A DNA stretch of 64,000 bases from [Bacteroides] pectinophilus (GCA_025146925.1 CP102260.1:945001-1009000), one strand, 5' to 3'; counted from the stretch's first letter, positions 1 through 8,455 are shown. Notes: a model not told the origin generated them from the sequence alone. A program made the numbers and translations.

Positions 1-804
1 ACAAAAACTTTTAATCAGGCTGTAAAAAGAAATATTGAAAGATTTCCTGAGAATTTCAGGTTTCAACTAAAAAAGGAAGAGTACGACTCTTTGAGGTCAC
101 AATTTGTGACCTCAAAAGAAGGGAGAGGTGGAAGAAGATATCTGCCATATGTTTTTACAGAACAAGGTATTGCAATGCTTTCTGCGGTGCTGAGGAGTGA
201 TATTGCAATACAAGTCAGTATCAGGATAATGGAAACATTTGTTGAAATGCGTAAATATATGGCAAACACGTCACTTTTGTATGATCGCATGAATGCAATA
301 GAAGAAAGACAGATAACTTATCAAAATGAAACAAATGAGAAATTTGATAAAGTATTTGCATATATTTCTGACCACGAAGAATCACAGCAGAAAATCTTTT
401 TTGATGGACAGATATATGATGCGTTTAGCTTACTGATAGATCTGGTAGCTAGTGCAACGAAAAGTCTTGTATTGGTCGATAATTATGTCGATGTGGGAAC
501 TTTAAATATTCTGTCCAAGAAGAAAGAGAATGTATCGGTAACGATTTACACAGTTAGAAAAACCAGATTGTCAGAAAAAGATATTGAAACTTTCAATCAA
601 CAGTATCCCAAACTTGAAGTGAACTACACAGGTGTATTTCATGACAGGTTTTTAATCATTGATGACAAAAAAGCGTATCACATTGGTGCATCATTAAAAG
701 ATGCAGGAAAGAAATGTTTTGCTATAAGCTTATTAAACGATTCTGGTGTGATATATGATATTTTACAGAGGCTGGATATAGAAACAGAAGAAAACGAATC
801 ATAA
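1..804 (+). CDS. ORF6N-domain protein with PLD-like C-terminal region (5' end cut by window)
   Basis: The reading frame is open from base 1, so the start lies left of the window. The first part matches the ORF6N (KilA-N related) DNA-binding domain of phage and element antirepressors: FPENFRF, then RRYLPYVFTEQGIAMLS and a helical VSIRIMETFVEMRKYM segment. After a linker comes a second domain with LVDNYVDVGTLNIL and HDRFLIIDD, resembling one half of a phospholipase D-like fold in which the usual HxK is HxR. Such two-domain proteins are common in Firmicutes mobile elements and are thought to act as DNA-binding regulators; the exact role here is not known. It is followed by the oriT-like leader. 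Confidence 0.8.
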   Translation, partial: TKTFNQAVKRNIERFPENFRFQLKKEEYDSLRSQFVTSKEGRGGRRYLPYVFTEQGIAMLSAVLRSDIAIQVSIRIMETFVEMRKYMANTSLLYDRMNAIEERQITYQNETNEKFDKVFAYISDHEESQQKIFFDGQIYDAFSLLIDLVASATKSLVLVDNYVDVGTLNILSKKKENVSVTIYTVRKTRLSEKDIETFNQQYPKLEVNYTGVFHDRFLIIDDKKAYHIGASLKDAGKKCFAISLLNDSGVIYDILQRLDIETEENES

Positions 805-815
805 AGAGGGATAAT

Positions 816-865
816 GACTTGGGGTGGGTAACACCCAAGTCCCCCCCAAGTCACCCCCCCAAGTC
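816..865. repeat. GACTTGGG/CCCAAGTC repeat cluster
   Basis: GACTTGGG at 816-823 faces CCCAAGTC at 834-841, forming an 8-bp inverted repeat. CCCAAGTC recurs at 845-852 and 858-865, giving three direct copies spaced 11 and 13 bases, separated by C runs. The arrangement suits a binding array for MobC or another element protein; that role is inferred. Confidence 0.6.
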
Positions 866-929
866 TAACAGACTGATATTACAGAAAGAATTCTATTGTT
901 TTGTAATGAGGGTAGAAGCAAGAAGGATA

Positions 930-973
930 TAGCCGATGATAATCAATTCAATTATCCAAGTAAACATCGGCTA
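930..973. repeat. Inverted repeat TAGCCGATG / CATCGGCTA
   Basis: Nine perfectly complementary bases at 930-938 and 965-973 with a 26-base AT-rich spacer. The spacer is too long for an ordinary terminator, so a protein site or an oriT arm is more likely. The motif ATCGGCTACA recurs at about 7785 near the other end of the element. Confidence 0.5.
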
Positions 974-997
974 CATTCCCGGGTACAATTGCAGTAA

Positions 998-1046
998 AGA
1001 CAGAAAGACACACCATCCCCTTTGTAGATGGTGTGTCTTTCTGTCT
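998..1046. repeat. Perfect 20-bp inverted repeat with 9-base loop
   Basis: Arms 998-1017 and 1027-1046 are perfectly complementary. A G-rich stretch follows rather than a T run, so this is not a canonical terminator. A long perfect hairpin upstream of mobC/relaxase is typical of an origin of transfer. Confidence 0.6.
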
Positions 1047-1106
1047 GGGGGTCTCGGGGGCGTAGCCCATGAGCAGGTAGCACCGATGGCGCAGACAATG
1101 AGGCGG

Positions 1107-1149
1107 AAATAAAATCAGGGTACCGGAGGGGACCCTGATTTTATTTTTG
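1107..1149 (+). terminator. Strong hairpin with T-rich tail
   Basis: Arms 1107-1121 and 1132-1146 are a perfect 15-bp inverted repeat around a 10-base loop, ending in TTTATTTTT. Stem composition and tail fit an intrinsic terminator, possibly working in both directions because the left arm begins with an A-rich run. Confidence 0.6.
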
Positions 1150-1243
1150 ACGAGTTGGCAAGCCAGCGGTACTACCTGCCTATATCATCCCCACCACATC
1201 GGAAAGGGAATAGAAGATTTCAATAAGTAGTAGAGATGTGAAA

Positions 1244-1309
1244 AAAAGCAGTCCGAAGCGGTAAGCGAAGGGCTGCTTTTGTCTGTCTGACGGAGTCTTT
1301 TTTCCGTCA
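1244..1309 (+). repeat. Two consecutive small hairpins
   Basis: AAAAGCAG at 1244-1251 pairs with CTGCTTTT at 1273-1280, and TGACGGA at 1288-1294 pairs with TCCGTCA at 1303-1309 around a T-rich loop. Both may be terminators or part of the oriT structure; the sequence does not decide. Confidence 0.4.
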
Positions 1310-1693
1310 GGCTGACCTGTGGGGATGATGTGCCCTGCTGACGAAGCATCGCTTACACAAAGGCTACGAAGAAATACCAAGACGGATGCAGATGATAGCG
1401 GTTCTTATGGACAGTATAGCTATAACAGATACAGTTTAGACAACATCTGCAACCAAATGGCTACAAAGCAGAGCAACAGTAGAACCACAACAGGGGCATG
1501 ACACTGCAATTTACCGGTGCAGACCACAATTTCTATTAGTATGTAGCCATAATCCGGTGCAATCGTAGCCAAAACACAATAACTGAAAATACCAAAAAAT
1601 GAAGCCATGAAACAATTGGAAGAAAAGGCAGCAATGCCAATTCAACCAATGAGTTTTGTGGCTTTTTTTACAGATAAAAAGAAGGAGGACACT

Positions 1694-2050
1694 ATGGGGA
1701 AACGAACAAGAGACGAGGTAATCTATTCTCGTGTGGATTACCGTGTAAAACAGGAATTTGAATCACAGATGAAGGAGAGCGGATATAAGACTTCCGCTGA
1801 TTTCATCGACTATCTGCTCCGGGGCAACAAGGGCAGGCAGATTGACGGGACAACATTAAAGCAGTTTATGGAGGTCATGAATGAGGTCTGCTACGAACTG
1901 AAAAAGCAGGGAGTCAATATCAACCAGCTGGCAAGGAATATCAATGCCTATCCGGATTTGATATCCATGACAGCATTTGAACCGTTCCAGAGAGTATTCC
2001 GGCGGTTGGAAGACTCAGTATTAAAACTATATGAAAAGGTGGTGAGTTAG
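1694..2050 (+). CDS. mobC: MobC-type relaxosome accessory protein
   Basis: A 118-residue protein of the plasmid mobilization relaxosome MobC family. Recognisable parts are the basic N-terminus MGKRTRDEVIYSRVDY, the ribbon-helix-helix-like KSADFIDYLLRG-type segment (here KTSADFIDYLLRG), and the C-terminal hallmark GVNINQLARNINAY. MobC binds near nic and helps the relaxase open the DNA. The frame extends upstream to 1607, but ATG 1694 is preferred because AAGGAGG sits at 1682-1688, five bases before it. The relaxase gene starts at the very next base after the stop, so the two are translationally coupled. Confidence 0.88.
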   Translation: MGKRTRDEVIYSRVDYRVKQEFESQMKESGYKTSADFIDYLLRGNKGRQIDGTTLKQFMEVMNEVCYELKKQGVNINQLARNINAYPDLISMTAFEPFQRVFRRLEDSVLKLYEKVVS

Positions 2051-3622
2051 ATGGCAGTATATGGAAATGTCAATGTAAAATATGCTCCATGCAAGTCTGT
2101 GGCACAGCTTCACAGTGCTGCAGATTATATTCTGGGGAAGAAGAAGGAACAGCTAAGTTCCAGTGTTATCAAGACAAAGTCGGAGTTATATAATGCTTTT
2201 GGCTGCAATCGGGATAACTTTGCAAACAGTGTCCTTATGACAAGGAAAATGCATCAGAAGAAGTATAGCCGGTTCTTCCCGCGGGACATTCTGGCACAGA
2301 AGCTATCAATATCCTTTCATCCGGAGGACAATGATAAGCTGACTTATGCAGAGGCTTACAAGATGGCAGAGGACTTTGCTCGTGAGTTCTTCTGGAAAAA
2401 GGGATTTGAGGTATTGTTTGCGGTTCATGTGGATACGGAGCATGTTCACGTGCATTTTCTGGTAAATAACTGTAATCAGAAGGATGGTTCTTCCTTTCGG
2501 AGAGGTCCGAAGGAGCTGGTGGAAATGTCGGAATATTTTGGAGAACAGTGCAGGAGCCGGGGCTTGACACACTCTGTCCGTGACAGCTTCTACAATCCGG
2601 ATAAGACCAGGGAGGAACGCACCTTAGCGGAAAATCATATGCAGAAAAGGGGAAAACTTTCTTTCAAGGATGAAATGCGTGTGTATATCAGACTTGCCAT
2701 GAATGATCCGACCACGCAGAACATTCATGATGTGGTGAATATGTTAGAAAGAACCTATCATATGAATGTAAGGCTGAAAGGTAATACCATTAGCTATGCC
2801 CTTCCCTATCGTAGCAGTAATGGAGGCAAGGTAAAGGCAGTACGAGGCAGTAAGCTTGGTAAGCGATTCACGGTTGCAGGCATCAGGGAGTATATGAAAC
2901 AGAAGGAAAAAGAGGATTGGTTTGATTATCCAAGGCAGGAGCAGGACATCGAGCATTCCAGTCAGTCCATGAAGGATTATCCCAGATGGGAAGAGGATGA
3001 GGAGGAAGTGAAGGAGTCTGCTTCTAAGGCTAAAAAGCAGATACCAACACAGGAGTCACAGCCGACCAGAAAACCGGATGTTTCTGTATATGAGGCATAT
3101 GACGAGTTTCAGGAAAAACATGAGATACCGGAGAATGACGAGTCTTTCTTTTATGGTGCTGCATTTGATGACTTCAATAAAGAGTGGCAGGGACTTGATG
3201 CAGGCGCAGGCTCGGTAAGTACTGAGTTTGGCACAACAAATAACTCAACCGACGCAGAACCATATAATGAGGATGAGTTAGACGAATTACTTGATAACAA
3301 TTCGTCAACGGTGCCGGTTCAAAATAAGCCGTTTCCATCTCCAGCAGAATACCGCAAGCTCTCTCTGGAAAAACGTGCTAAACTTCTTCCGCCACCTTCT
3401 GATGACCGAATTGAAGAACTAAAGAAGTATCAGGACAGAATGGGATATACCGAAGAATCCATGCGGAGTATGCGTTACAAGATGTCTGTATATGATGATT
3501 TTACCGAGGAATATGATTATCGTGTGAAATACAACAGAAATCATTCTTCAGAGGAGCAGCTAAAAGCACAAGCGGAACAGCAGATAATCACACCGGTTCG
3601 TAGACGTGGGCGTGGCAGATGA
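2051..3622 (+). CDS. Relaxase / mobilization nuclease (MobP, VirD2-like)
   Basis: A 523-residue relaxase that nicks oriT and stays attached to the transferred strand. The three-histidine metal site is visible at about residues 125-137 in HVDTEHVHVHFLVN. The N-terminal region has YGNVNVKYAPCKS and a SAADYILG segment typical of Firmicutes element relaxases. The catalytic tyrosine is probably in the first 30 residues, but I cannot single it out. The C-terminal 200 residues are acidic and low in complexity, ending in a basic RRRGRGR tail. The length is normal for the family and I see no frameshift. It starts directly after mobC. Confidence 0.9.
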   Translation: MAVYGNVNVKYAPCKSVAQLHSAADYILGKKKEQLSSSVIKTKSELYNAFGCNRDNFANSVLMTRKMHQKKYSRFFPRDILAQKLSISFHPEDNDKLTYAEAYKMAEDFAREFFWKKGFEVLFAVHVDTEHVHVHFLVNNCNQKDGSSFRRGPKELVEMSEYFGEQCRSRGLTHSVRDSFYNPDKTREERTLAENHMQKRGKLSFKDEMRVYIRLAMNDPTTQNIHDVVNMLERTYHMNVRLKGNTISYALPYRSSNGGKVKAVRGSKLGKRFTVAGIREYMKQKEKEDWFDYPRQEQDIEHSSQSMKDYPRWEEDEEEVKESASKAKKQIPTQESQPTRKPDVSVYEAYDEFQEKHEIPENDESFFYGAAFDDFNKEWQGLDAGAGSVSTEFGTTNNSTDAEPYNEDELDELLDNNSSTVPVQNKPFPSPAEYRKLSLEKRAKLLPPPSDDRIEELKKYQDRMGYTEESMRSMRYKMSVYDDFTEEYDYRVKYNRNHSSEEQLKAQAEQQIITPVRRRGRGR

Positions 3623-3703
3623 CAAGGCTTTGATTGCCTTTCAAACTCACTTTCGGTAAGAAAAACTCCATTGCACATAAAATGATTTTGAGCTATAATT
3701 TTA

Positions 3704-4279
3704 ATGGATTTTTGTATGAAAGGCGGGTATGATATATTACCAAACATTATGCTGGTAGGAGCAGAGCAAGAGTTATCACAGACGGGAAAAGAACACCGTT
3801 TGAAAGAAGCTATTGCCCCCGTAGCGGAAAAGTATGATTATATCATTATAGACACGCCGCCCTCTTTGGGTGTGTTGACCGTAAACGCATTTACGGTGGC
3901 AGGTGATATTCTGATACCGACCACAGCGGGCATATTTGCCACAACAGGAATTAACCAGCTTAACGAAACAGTAAGGAGCGTACAGCGGTACTGCAATCCT
4001 AATGTAAAGATAACGGGTATTCTGTTTACAAGGTTCAATCCGAGAGCAAACATCAGCAAGCAGATAAAGGAACTTACGGAACAGTTGAGCGAGTACATTT
4101 CTGCACCGATATATAAGACCTATATTCGGTCAGCGGTAGCGGTAGAGGAAGCACAGGCAAACAGAACAGATATATTTGAGTATGCGGAGAAGTCCAACGT
4201 ATCAGAGGACTATAAAGCCTTTATAGAGGAATTTTTGAAAGGAGAGGTAGAGAGTAATGGCAGGAAAGGCAAAATTTGA
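3704..4279 (+). pseudogene. ParA-family ATPase lacking its N-terminal P-loop
   Basis: The first good ParA match is YDILPNIMLVGAEQELSQTG, followed by YDYIIIDTPPSLGVLTVNAF (Walker B region), ILIPTTAGIFATTG, and a helical C-terminus ending AFIEEFLKGE. ParA proteins of these elements begin with a KGGVGKT P-loop about 85 residues earlier. That part is absent, and upstream of 3704 is only sequence running back to the relaxase stop. Without the P-loop it cannot bind ATP in the normal way. I read it as a 5'-deleted pseudogene produced by a deletion ending near 3704-3725. Its last bases overlap the next small gene. Confidence 0.8.
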
Positions 4280-4424
4280 CCAAGAAGCGGCGTTTAAGTC
4301 GATTATAGGTGCAGGAGCAAGCGAGGGTTCAGAGAAGCCAGTGGCAAAAGGCAGACCAAAAGCGGAGTGGGAAACAAAGAAGCCCATAAAAAAGCGTGTG
4401 AGCATTGGAACGAGGGTGGCTTAG
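4257..4424 (+). CDS. Small element protein, probably truncated
   Basis: A 55-residue protein starting at ATG 4257 (MAGKAKFDQEAAFKSIIGAG...), overlapping the end of the ParA remnant, with GGAGAGG just upstream. The N-terminal half resembles the small basic protein that usually follows ParA in these elements, where a ribbon-helix-helix-like segment comes after KKRVS. Here the frame leaves that pattern after KKRVS and stops. An out-of-frame open stretch then runs to about 4516, coding ACEHWNEGGLAKVWIDKDGY and ending GEWW. This fits an internal deletion fusing two small genes near 4403. The function is not known. Confidence 0.5.
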   Translation: MAGKAKFDQEAAFKSIIGAGASEGSEKPVAKGRPKAEWETKKPIKKRVSIGTRVA

Positions 4425-4516
4425 CAAAGGTTTGGATAGATAAGGACGGGTATCTTTGTATCGAATATGAAAGCGGCGAATGGTGGCACTACAACGATAA
4501 AGGAGAGTGGTGGTAG

Positions 4517-4630
4517 ATGAAAGTAGGAAAGTATCAGATAGGACGTTTCCATGCGATTATTCGCAAGGAATACGCAGACGGAAGTGTTGACTATTGGCAG
4601 GGATATAAGACATTATTAAATGAAGAATGA
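4517..4630 (+). CDS. Small hypothetical protein (37 aa)
   Basis: The frame from ATG 4517 codes MKVGKYQIGRFHAIIRKEYA and ends YKTLLNEE. GGAGAGTGG lies 4-12 bases upstream, a good ribosome site. It overlaps the beginning of the next gene region. I do not recognise a family; its place between the ParA remnant and the cargo suggests an ordinary small gene of the element. Confidence 0.45.
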   Translation: MKVGKYQIGRFHAIIRKEYADGSVDYWQGYKTLLNEE

Positions 4631-4640
4631 GGTGAAGAGA

Positions 4641-5156
4641 ATGAATAAGAAACAAAAGAAAATATTTTTTTGTGTTTGTATGATTTTTTTTCTGTTTTTA
4701 ATTGTTACTATATATTTATTGAAGCAGAAATCACCATATGAATATTTGAAAGAACAAAAAGGAATGACAGCACAAACTACTGCAAATGAATGTTTGGAAG
4801 AAATTCGATTCGACAATAAATATATAGTGTTTTTCATAAATGAGAATGGAAATCTATCATGTGCAGTTATGAAGAAGAAGATATTTTCTTATGAAATATT
4901 AAGAATTAGTGGAGAACTATCACAGAGCAAGAATAGTAAAAATTATTTATTTAGTTCATACGAAGATAATGGATATAAATGGATTGATTGGGGTGTGATA
5001 AATGATAGTGATATTGAATCAGTATTATCTAATGATAACAAGATGAATATTATTGATAATTTGCAGTATTCATTTAGAATATGTTGGATTATTGGAAACG
5101 GAGAAGAGAATACGCCACCAGAGCATGAAGAAATAAAAATAGGTAGTTCAATTTGA
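4641..5156 (+). CDS. Hypothetical membrane-anchored protein
   Basis: A 171-residue protein beginning MNKKQKKIFFCVCMIFFLF, a charged N-terminus followed by one hydrophobic helix (about residues 8-28), then a polar extracytoplasmic domain of about 140 residues without a recognisable fold. No lipobox-like cysteine position is convincing. The frame is open from 4620, but ATG 4641 is preferred because GAGGTG lies about 7 bases before it and it gives a cleaner signal-anchor. The stop codon lies inside the right arm of a bidirectional terminator. The A+T content is higher than in the mobilization genes, as expected for cargo. Confidence 0.55.
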   Translation: MNKKQKKIFFCVCMIFFLFLIVTIYLLKQKSPYEYLKEQKGMTAQTTANECLEEIRFDNKYIVFFINENGNLSCAVMKKKIFSYEILRISGELSQSKNSKNYLFSSYEDNGYKWIDWGVINDSDIESVLSNDNKMNIIDNLQYSFRICWIIGNGEENTPPEHEEIKIGSSI

Positions 5157-5172
5157 ACTACCTATTTTTTAT
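5138..5172. terminator. Bidirectional intrinsic terminator
   Basis: Arms 5138-5151 and 5153-5166 are a perfect 14-bp inverted repeat around one base, with T runs on the right and A runs on the left. It serves the plus-strand gene ending at 5156 (whose stop lies inside it) and the minus-strand gene ending at 5181. Confidence 0.85.
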
Positions 5173-5180
5173 GGCAATAC

Positions 5181-7589
5181 CTAATGCGTGCTGATTAGTA
5201 TTTTTTTATATTGCTCCGCAAGCTCTTTCTTTCCCCATCTCATATACAAACTATACAAATAACGAGCAGTACTTTTGGAATAATCATTATCAGGGTTCTC
5301 GTTCATAACAGCATGAAAGACGGCATCTGCGTTAAGCAGGTGCTGTTCTGCTATCACAGGCTGAGAACGGGTATAAGCAATGACACCACGATAGAACTCG
5401 CACATACCATAATCAAGGTTATTTCTACCCATAACTTCATCAATGGTGGATTCACAGAAATCAATAATTTCCAGAGCAGAATCATATTCCTTATTCTGCA
5501 CCAGCATGTTAGCAAGTGAGAGTGTCTGCTGCAGGGTATCATTATTCTCTATCAATCCAAGACTGGCATATTCCCTGCGTACTGTGAAAGCTGTCTTGAG
5601 TTCTGATACGGCTTCTTCCAGTTTCTTCCGGAACAGATAAGCTGTAGAGAGGTTGTTGTGCAGGTTTGAAAGCAGATTGGCGGAACGGGCATCCGCAGTA
5701 TTGGTCTTATGGTAATTTTCCATGAGGGCAATCGCCTTTTTATATTTCTTAATGGCATTATCATATTCCTTGCGTGGGAACAGAAGCTGTGCTTTGTAAT
5801 CTAATAATAATGCTTTGTCACAGGCAGAAATGTGGTTGGTTTCTTGCGTAATATCTGGTGTGCCTGATTTATCTGAATTATACGATTTACTCGTTTCATC
5901 CGACTTGCCCGAATCATTCATAAGATTCATCACATATTCTATACGTTCTACCAGCTCCGACAGATAATCGGTATCCAGATATTTGTCAAAGTAAGGGTAC
6001 ATATCCTGTAAGAACAGTAGATAGTAAGCCCTGTTATCTAGGATGATGTGTCTGTTGATGCTTTTCAGACATTCCATGACAGTCACCGGTCTTTTTACAT
6101 CCAGACCGTGAGCAAGGCAAATCAAATGCAGGTGATTTAACATCACATGGCAGTCTGATACGGTTGGAATGGTCTCTGCGATTGCCACTTCCTGAATGAG
6201 AGGATGGAGTGCAATCGTCTTATTTTCGGTATCTTCACTGATAATGCCATAGCGTATCAGCTCATTAACATTTTTGAGAGAATCCAGTTCCAGCCACATT
6301 TTGAACGCACTTTTATAAACTCCTGATACCGGCAGGAGTGAGAGGTTACGGAGGATATCAATACTGTCCTCATTTAATCTATTAAGCTTCATCAACATGC
6401 GAAGGTGTCCTATCATACTGGCATAGGAGAATTCATCATCCTTGAATACCTCGATTTCTTCCATGTTCTGCCCGATACCGCAGGAACGCAGCTCCTGTAA
6501 CAATTCTTCCGGTTCCATGCCGCTGGCTTCTAAGGTAAGAGCAGCCATGCAGACAGTCAGGGTATGACAGTTCACTTCTTCTATAATGGCAGACACACTG
6601 TCCGGATCACGTTTTGCAGAAGGACAATGCTTGTAGAACAGTTCTGTCAGTTCTTTTTCTTTATCCAATTCCTTTATTTCTATAGAATCATAATTCTTAA
6701 GTTTGCATCTGCTGGTAATCAATAGCTGCATATCATTCTTCATCAGTTCCTTTAAGAAGGGTTCGTCCTTTGGAAGCACATTGAAGTTGTCTAGAATCAG
6801 CAGTGTATCTGTGTGGAGTCTCTGCATCACCTTATAGTGATTCTGAAAACGGACTTCCTCATTCATTTCTACGGAATCATCTGCAAATGTAAGGTTTGCG
6901 ATGTCTTTTCTCAAATCACCGGTGTAATACAGATAAATGATATTGGTGTACTTTTTACGGTTCGTCTGTGCATAGGCTTTGGCAACTTCGCTTTTTCCAA
7001 TGCCTGCCATACCAGTAATGAATAAGACGGATTGATTGGAAAGATGGGATGCGATTGCTTTTATCTCATCCTTTCGTCCAATGAATGCCTGATTGCAGGA
7101 GGGAAGCTTATTGCAAAGAATCACTTCCGAAAGGTCGGGAGAATAGAGCGCACCTGTGCTATGGTCATTCAAAATCGCATATCTTACCACAGAGCAGAAA
7201 AAGGCTGCATTATCCGGCTCCTGAATCAGTGCATCAGCCATTTCCTGCCCGATGGTTTTTATACTGTCTGTAATCAATTCCTCCATCTGGATTCGAGCCT
7301 GTGCTTCGTTCAACAGGTTCGGAATAATCTTATCTCTGAAATCATCCTCCATCGTATCCCATTCATCCTCATCTTCATAAGTCTTTAGGATATCTATAGG
7401 AATCGGGCGGGCGCCATTGCACCAGCGGCTGTACATCGTCGTGTCATCTGCGATTAATTCCGAAGCTGTCAGAGTATCATCCAGATATGCAGAGAACAGA
7501 CTGCGTACAAGCTGGTGCTGCGGGTAGGTTTTCTTTTTATTTTCCAATAATACACCAATCACATTGGCGAAGGTCAGTCTGTTTCTCAT
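5181..7589 (-). CDS. NB-ARC/STAND NTPase with C-terminal TPR-like repeats
   Basis: 802 residues. An N-terminal region of about 165 residues (possible effector or DNA-contact part, with RWCNGARPIP) is followed by FIGRKDEIKAI, the P-loop GMAGIGKS (193-200), Walker B TLLILDNF (about 262-268) and LLITSRCK (about 289-296). A GLPLAL-like NCHTLTVCMAALTLEASG follows. From about residue 470 the protein is helical, with tetratricopeptide-like units such as YDNAIKKYKKAIALMENYH. STAND proteins oligomerise when the repeats sense a ligand; several act in phage defence, others are transcription regulators. Here it is an element gene transcribed away from xis-int. Defence or control of transfer are both possible. 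Confidence 0.82.
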   Translation of the reverse strand: MRNRLTFANVIGVLLENKKKTYPQHQLVRSLFSAYLDDTLTASELIADDTTMYSRWCNGARPIPIDILKTYEDEDEWDTMEDDFRDKIIPNLLNEAQARIQMEELITDSIKTIGQEMADALIQEPDNAAFFCSVVRYAILNDHSTGALYSPDLSEVILCNKLPSCNQAFIGRKDEIKAIASHLSNQSVLFITGMAGIGKSEVAKAYAQTNRKKYTNIIYLYYTGDLRKDIANLTFADDSVEMNEEVRFQNHYKVMQRLHTDTLLILDNFNVLPKDEPFLKELMKNDMQLLITSRCKLKNYDSIEIKELDKEKELTELFYKHCPSAKRDPDSVSAIIEEVNCHTLTVCMAALTLEASGMEPEELLQELRSCGIGQNMEEIEVFKDDEFSYASMIGHLRMLMKLNRLNEDSIDILRNLSLLPVSGVYKSAFKMWLELDSLKNVNELIRYGIISEDTENKTIALHPLIQEVAIAETIPTVSDCHVMLNHLHLICLAHGLDVKRPVTVMECLKSINRHIILDNRAYYLLFLQDMYPYFDKYLDTDYLSELVERIEYVMNLMNDSGKSDETSKSYNSDKSGTPDITQETNHISACDKALLLDYKAQLLFPRKEYDNAIKKYKKAIALMENYHKTNTADARSANLLSNLHNNLSTAYLFRKKLEEAVSELKTAFTVRREYASLGLIENNDTLQQTLSLANMLVQNKEYDSALEIIDFCESTIDEVMGRNNLDYGMCEFYRGVIAYTRSQPVIAEQHLLNADAVFHAVMNENPDNDYSKSTARYLYSLYMRWGKKELAEQYKKILISTH

Positions 7590-7685
7590 CTGTGTGCTCC
7601 TTTCAGAGAGGATTTATCAATCCCGCTATCTATCTTATCTGTCTTTCTATATTTTCATTCTTTGAAAAGTTTCTATGTCAAGTCG

Positions 7686-7699
7686 CGGTCAAGTGACCG
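7686..7699. promoter_or_regulatory. Palindrome CGGTCA-AG-TGACCG upstream of the NB-ARC gene
   Basis: A 14-base near-perfect palindrome about 100 bases upstream of the minus-strand NB-ARC start. TTGACATAG on the minus strand (about 7673-7681) lies beside it and could be a -35 element. An operator role is inferred only from symmetry and position. Confidence 0.35.
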
Positions 7700-7861
7700 T
7701 CAATTATTTTATTCTCTATATTTTACTACAATTAACTTACAAAACGTAGCCGGGCGGCATCAGAAATGAAGCAAATCGGCTACAACAATCATAACACAAA
7801 ACAAACTTATGTTCTACAAGAATATCGAAATGTTTTAACTGTACATTGAAAACTTCATGAG

Positions 7862-8085
7862 TTGTATTCACAGTCAACGGACTTTGCGATGATACTTAAA
7901 GCAATTTAAGCGGAGCAAAGAACAGACACTTCCGTCAAGGGTGGGAGATGATCTCGCGCAGGAGAGGCCCACAGGCAGGTTTCAGTAGTGAGAAATCGGT
8001 GCTAAAGAATCCAGACAGTGGATACGTAGAAAACCAAACTAAGAGTACTGGAACAATCTTACTTTAGGAACCGCTTATTGCGGGT
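7862..8085 (+). ncRNA. Candidate structured RNA leader upstream of the excisionase
   Basis: This non-coding stretch folds into several consecutive hairpins. CTTTGC (7882-7887) pairs with GCAAAG (7915-7920) and encloses CTTAAA-GCAA-TTTAAG (7895-7910), a stem capped by a GNRA tetraloop with an asymmetric internal loop. GTGGG (7941-7945) pairs with CCCAC (7968-7972) around TCTC/GAGA (7952-7955, 7962-7965). ATCC/GGAT lies at 8009-8023 and CCGC/GCGG at about 8070-8082. It does not resemble a tRNA or a group I/II intron core. It may be a regulatory leader of xis-int or a stand-alone RNA. Confidence 0.4.
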
Positions 8086-8134
8086 AGGAAAGAAGGTGGT
8101 TAATGAGAATATTACGAGAGGAGGCAGGACTACC

Positions 8135-8326
8135 ATGAAAACAGAACTTGATACAAGAGCGTTATTAAATGTAAAGGAAATGTGTGAGTACCTTGGTATT
8201 GGACAGACGAAAGCAAGAGAATTGCTTTCCAATCCGGCCAATGGTTTCACGGTAAGAATCGGTAACAGACTATATGCTCATAAGGGCAGATTAGACCACT
8301 GGTTACTGAATCAGATTCTTTCATAA
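8135..8326 (+). CDS. xis: Excisionase (MerR-like winged helix)
   Basis: A 63-residue excisionase-type protein: LLNVKEMCEYLGIGQTKARE is the helix-turn-helix, followed by the wing FTVRIGNRLYAHKGRLDHWL. Excisionases of Tn916-type elements bend the attachment site and steer the integrase towards excision. ATG 8135 is chosen because GAGAGGAGG at 8116-8124 precedes it and it gives the usual length; a longer frame from 8078 would run into the structured leader. The integrase gene follows 129 bases downstream on the same strand. Confidence 0.82.
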   Translation: MKTELDTRALLNVKEMCEYLGIGQTKARELLSNPANGFTVRIGNRLYAHKGRLDHWLLNQILS

Positions 8327-8455
8327 ATAAGAACACGGAGGAGTTTCAAAATGAGAATTCAATTTTTGAAACGGATTGATAATTGTAAGGTTTTATGGTA
8401 GAATAGGGACGATATTTGGAATCCTTCCTATTCTACACTTAGGAAGGAGGCATAA

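Larger units (their letters stand above)
805..1693. other. Non-coding leader of the mobilization genes, rich in inverted repeats (oriT candidate region)
   Basis: About 890 bases without a convincing gene between the ORF6N gene and mobC. It holds the repeat cluster at 816-865, inverted repeats at 930-973 and 998-1046, a terminator-like hairpin at 1107-1149, and two further hairpins at 1244-1280 and 1288-1309. Short frames inside (1319-1501 on plus, 1180-1380 and 1420-1608 on minus) have no recognisable domain. Origins of transfer usually lie just upstream of mobC/relaxase genes, which is why the stretch is read as oriT; no nic site was identified. Confidence 0.5.

Noticed and set aside
1319-1501. 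Open frame on the plus strand in the oriT-like region
   Set aside because: No recognisable domain, no good ribosome site, and it overlaps hairpin-rich sequence.
7862-8085. Group II intron or tRNA-like element in the leader before xis
   Set aside because: No domain V pattern, no intron-encoded protein and no cloverleaf were found.
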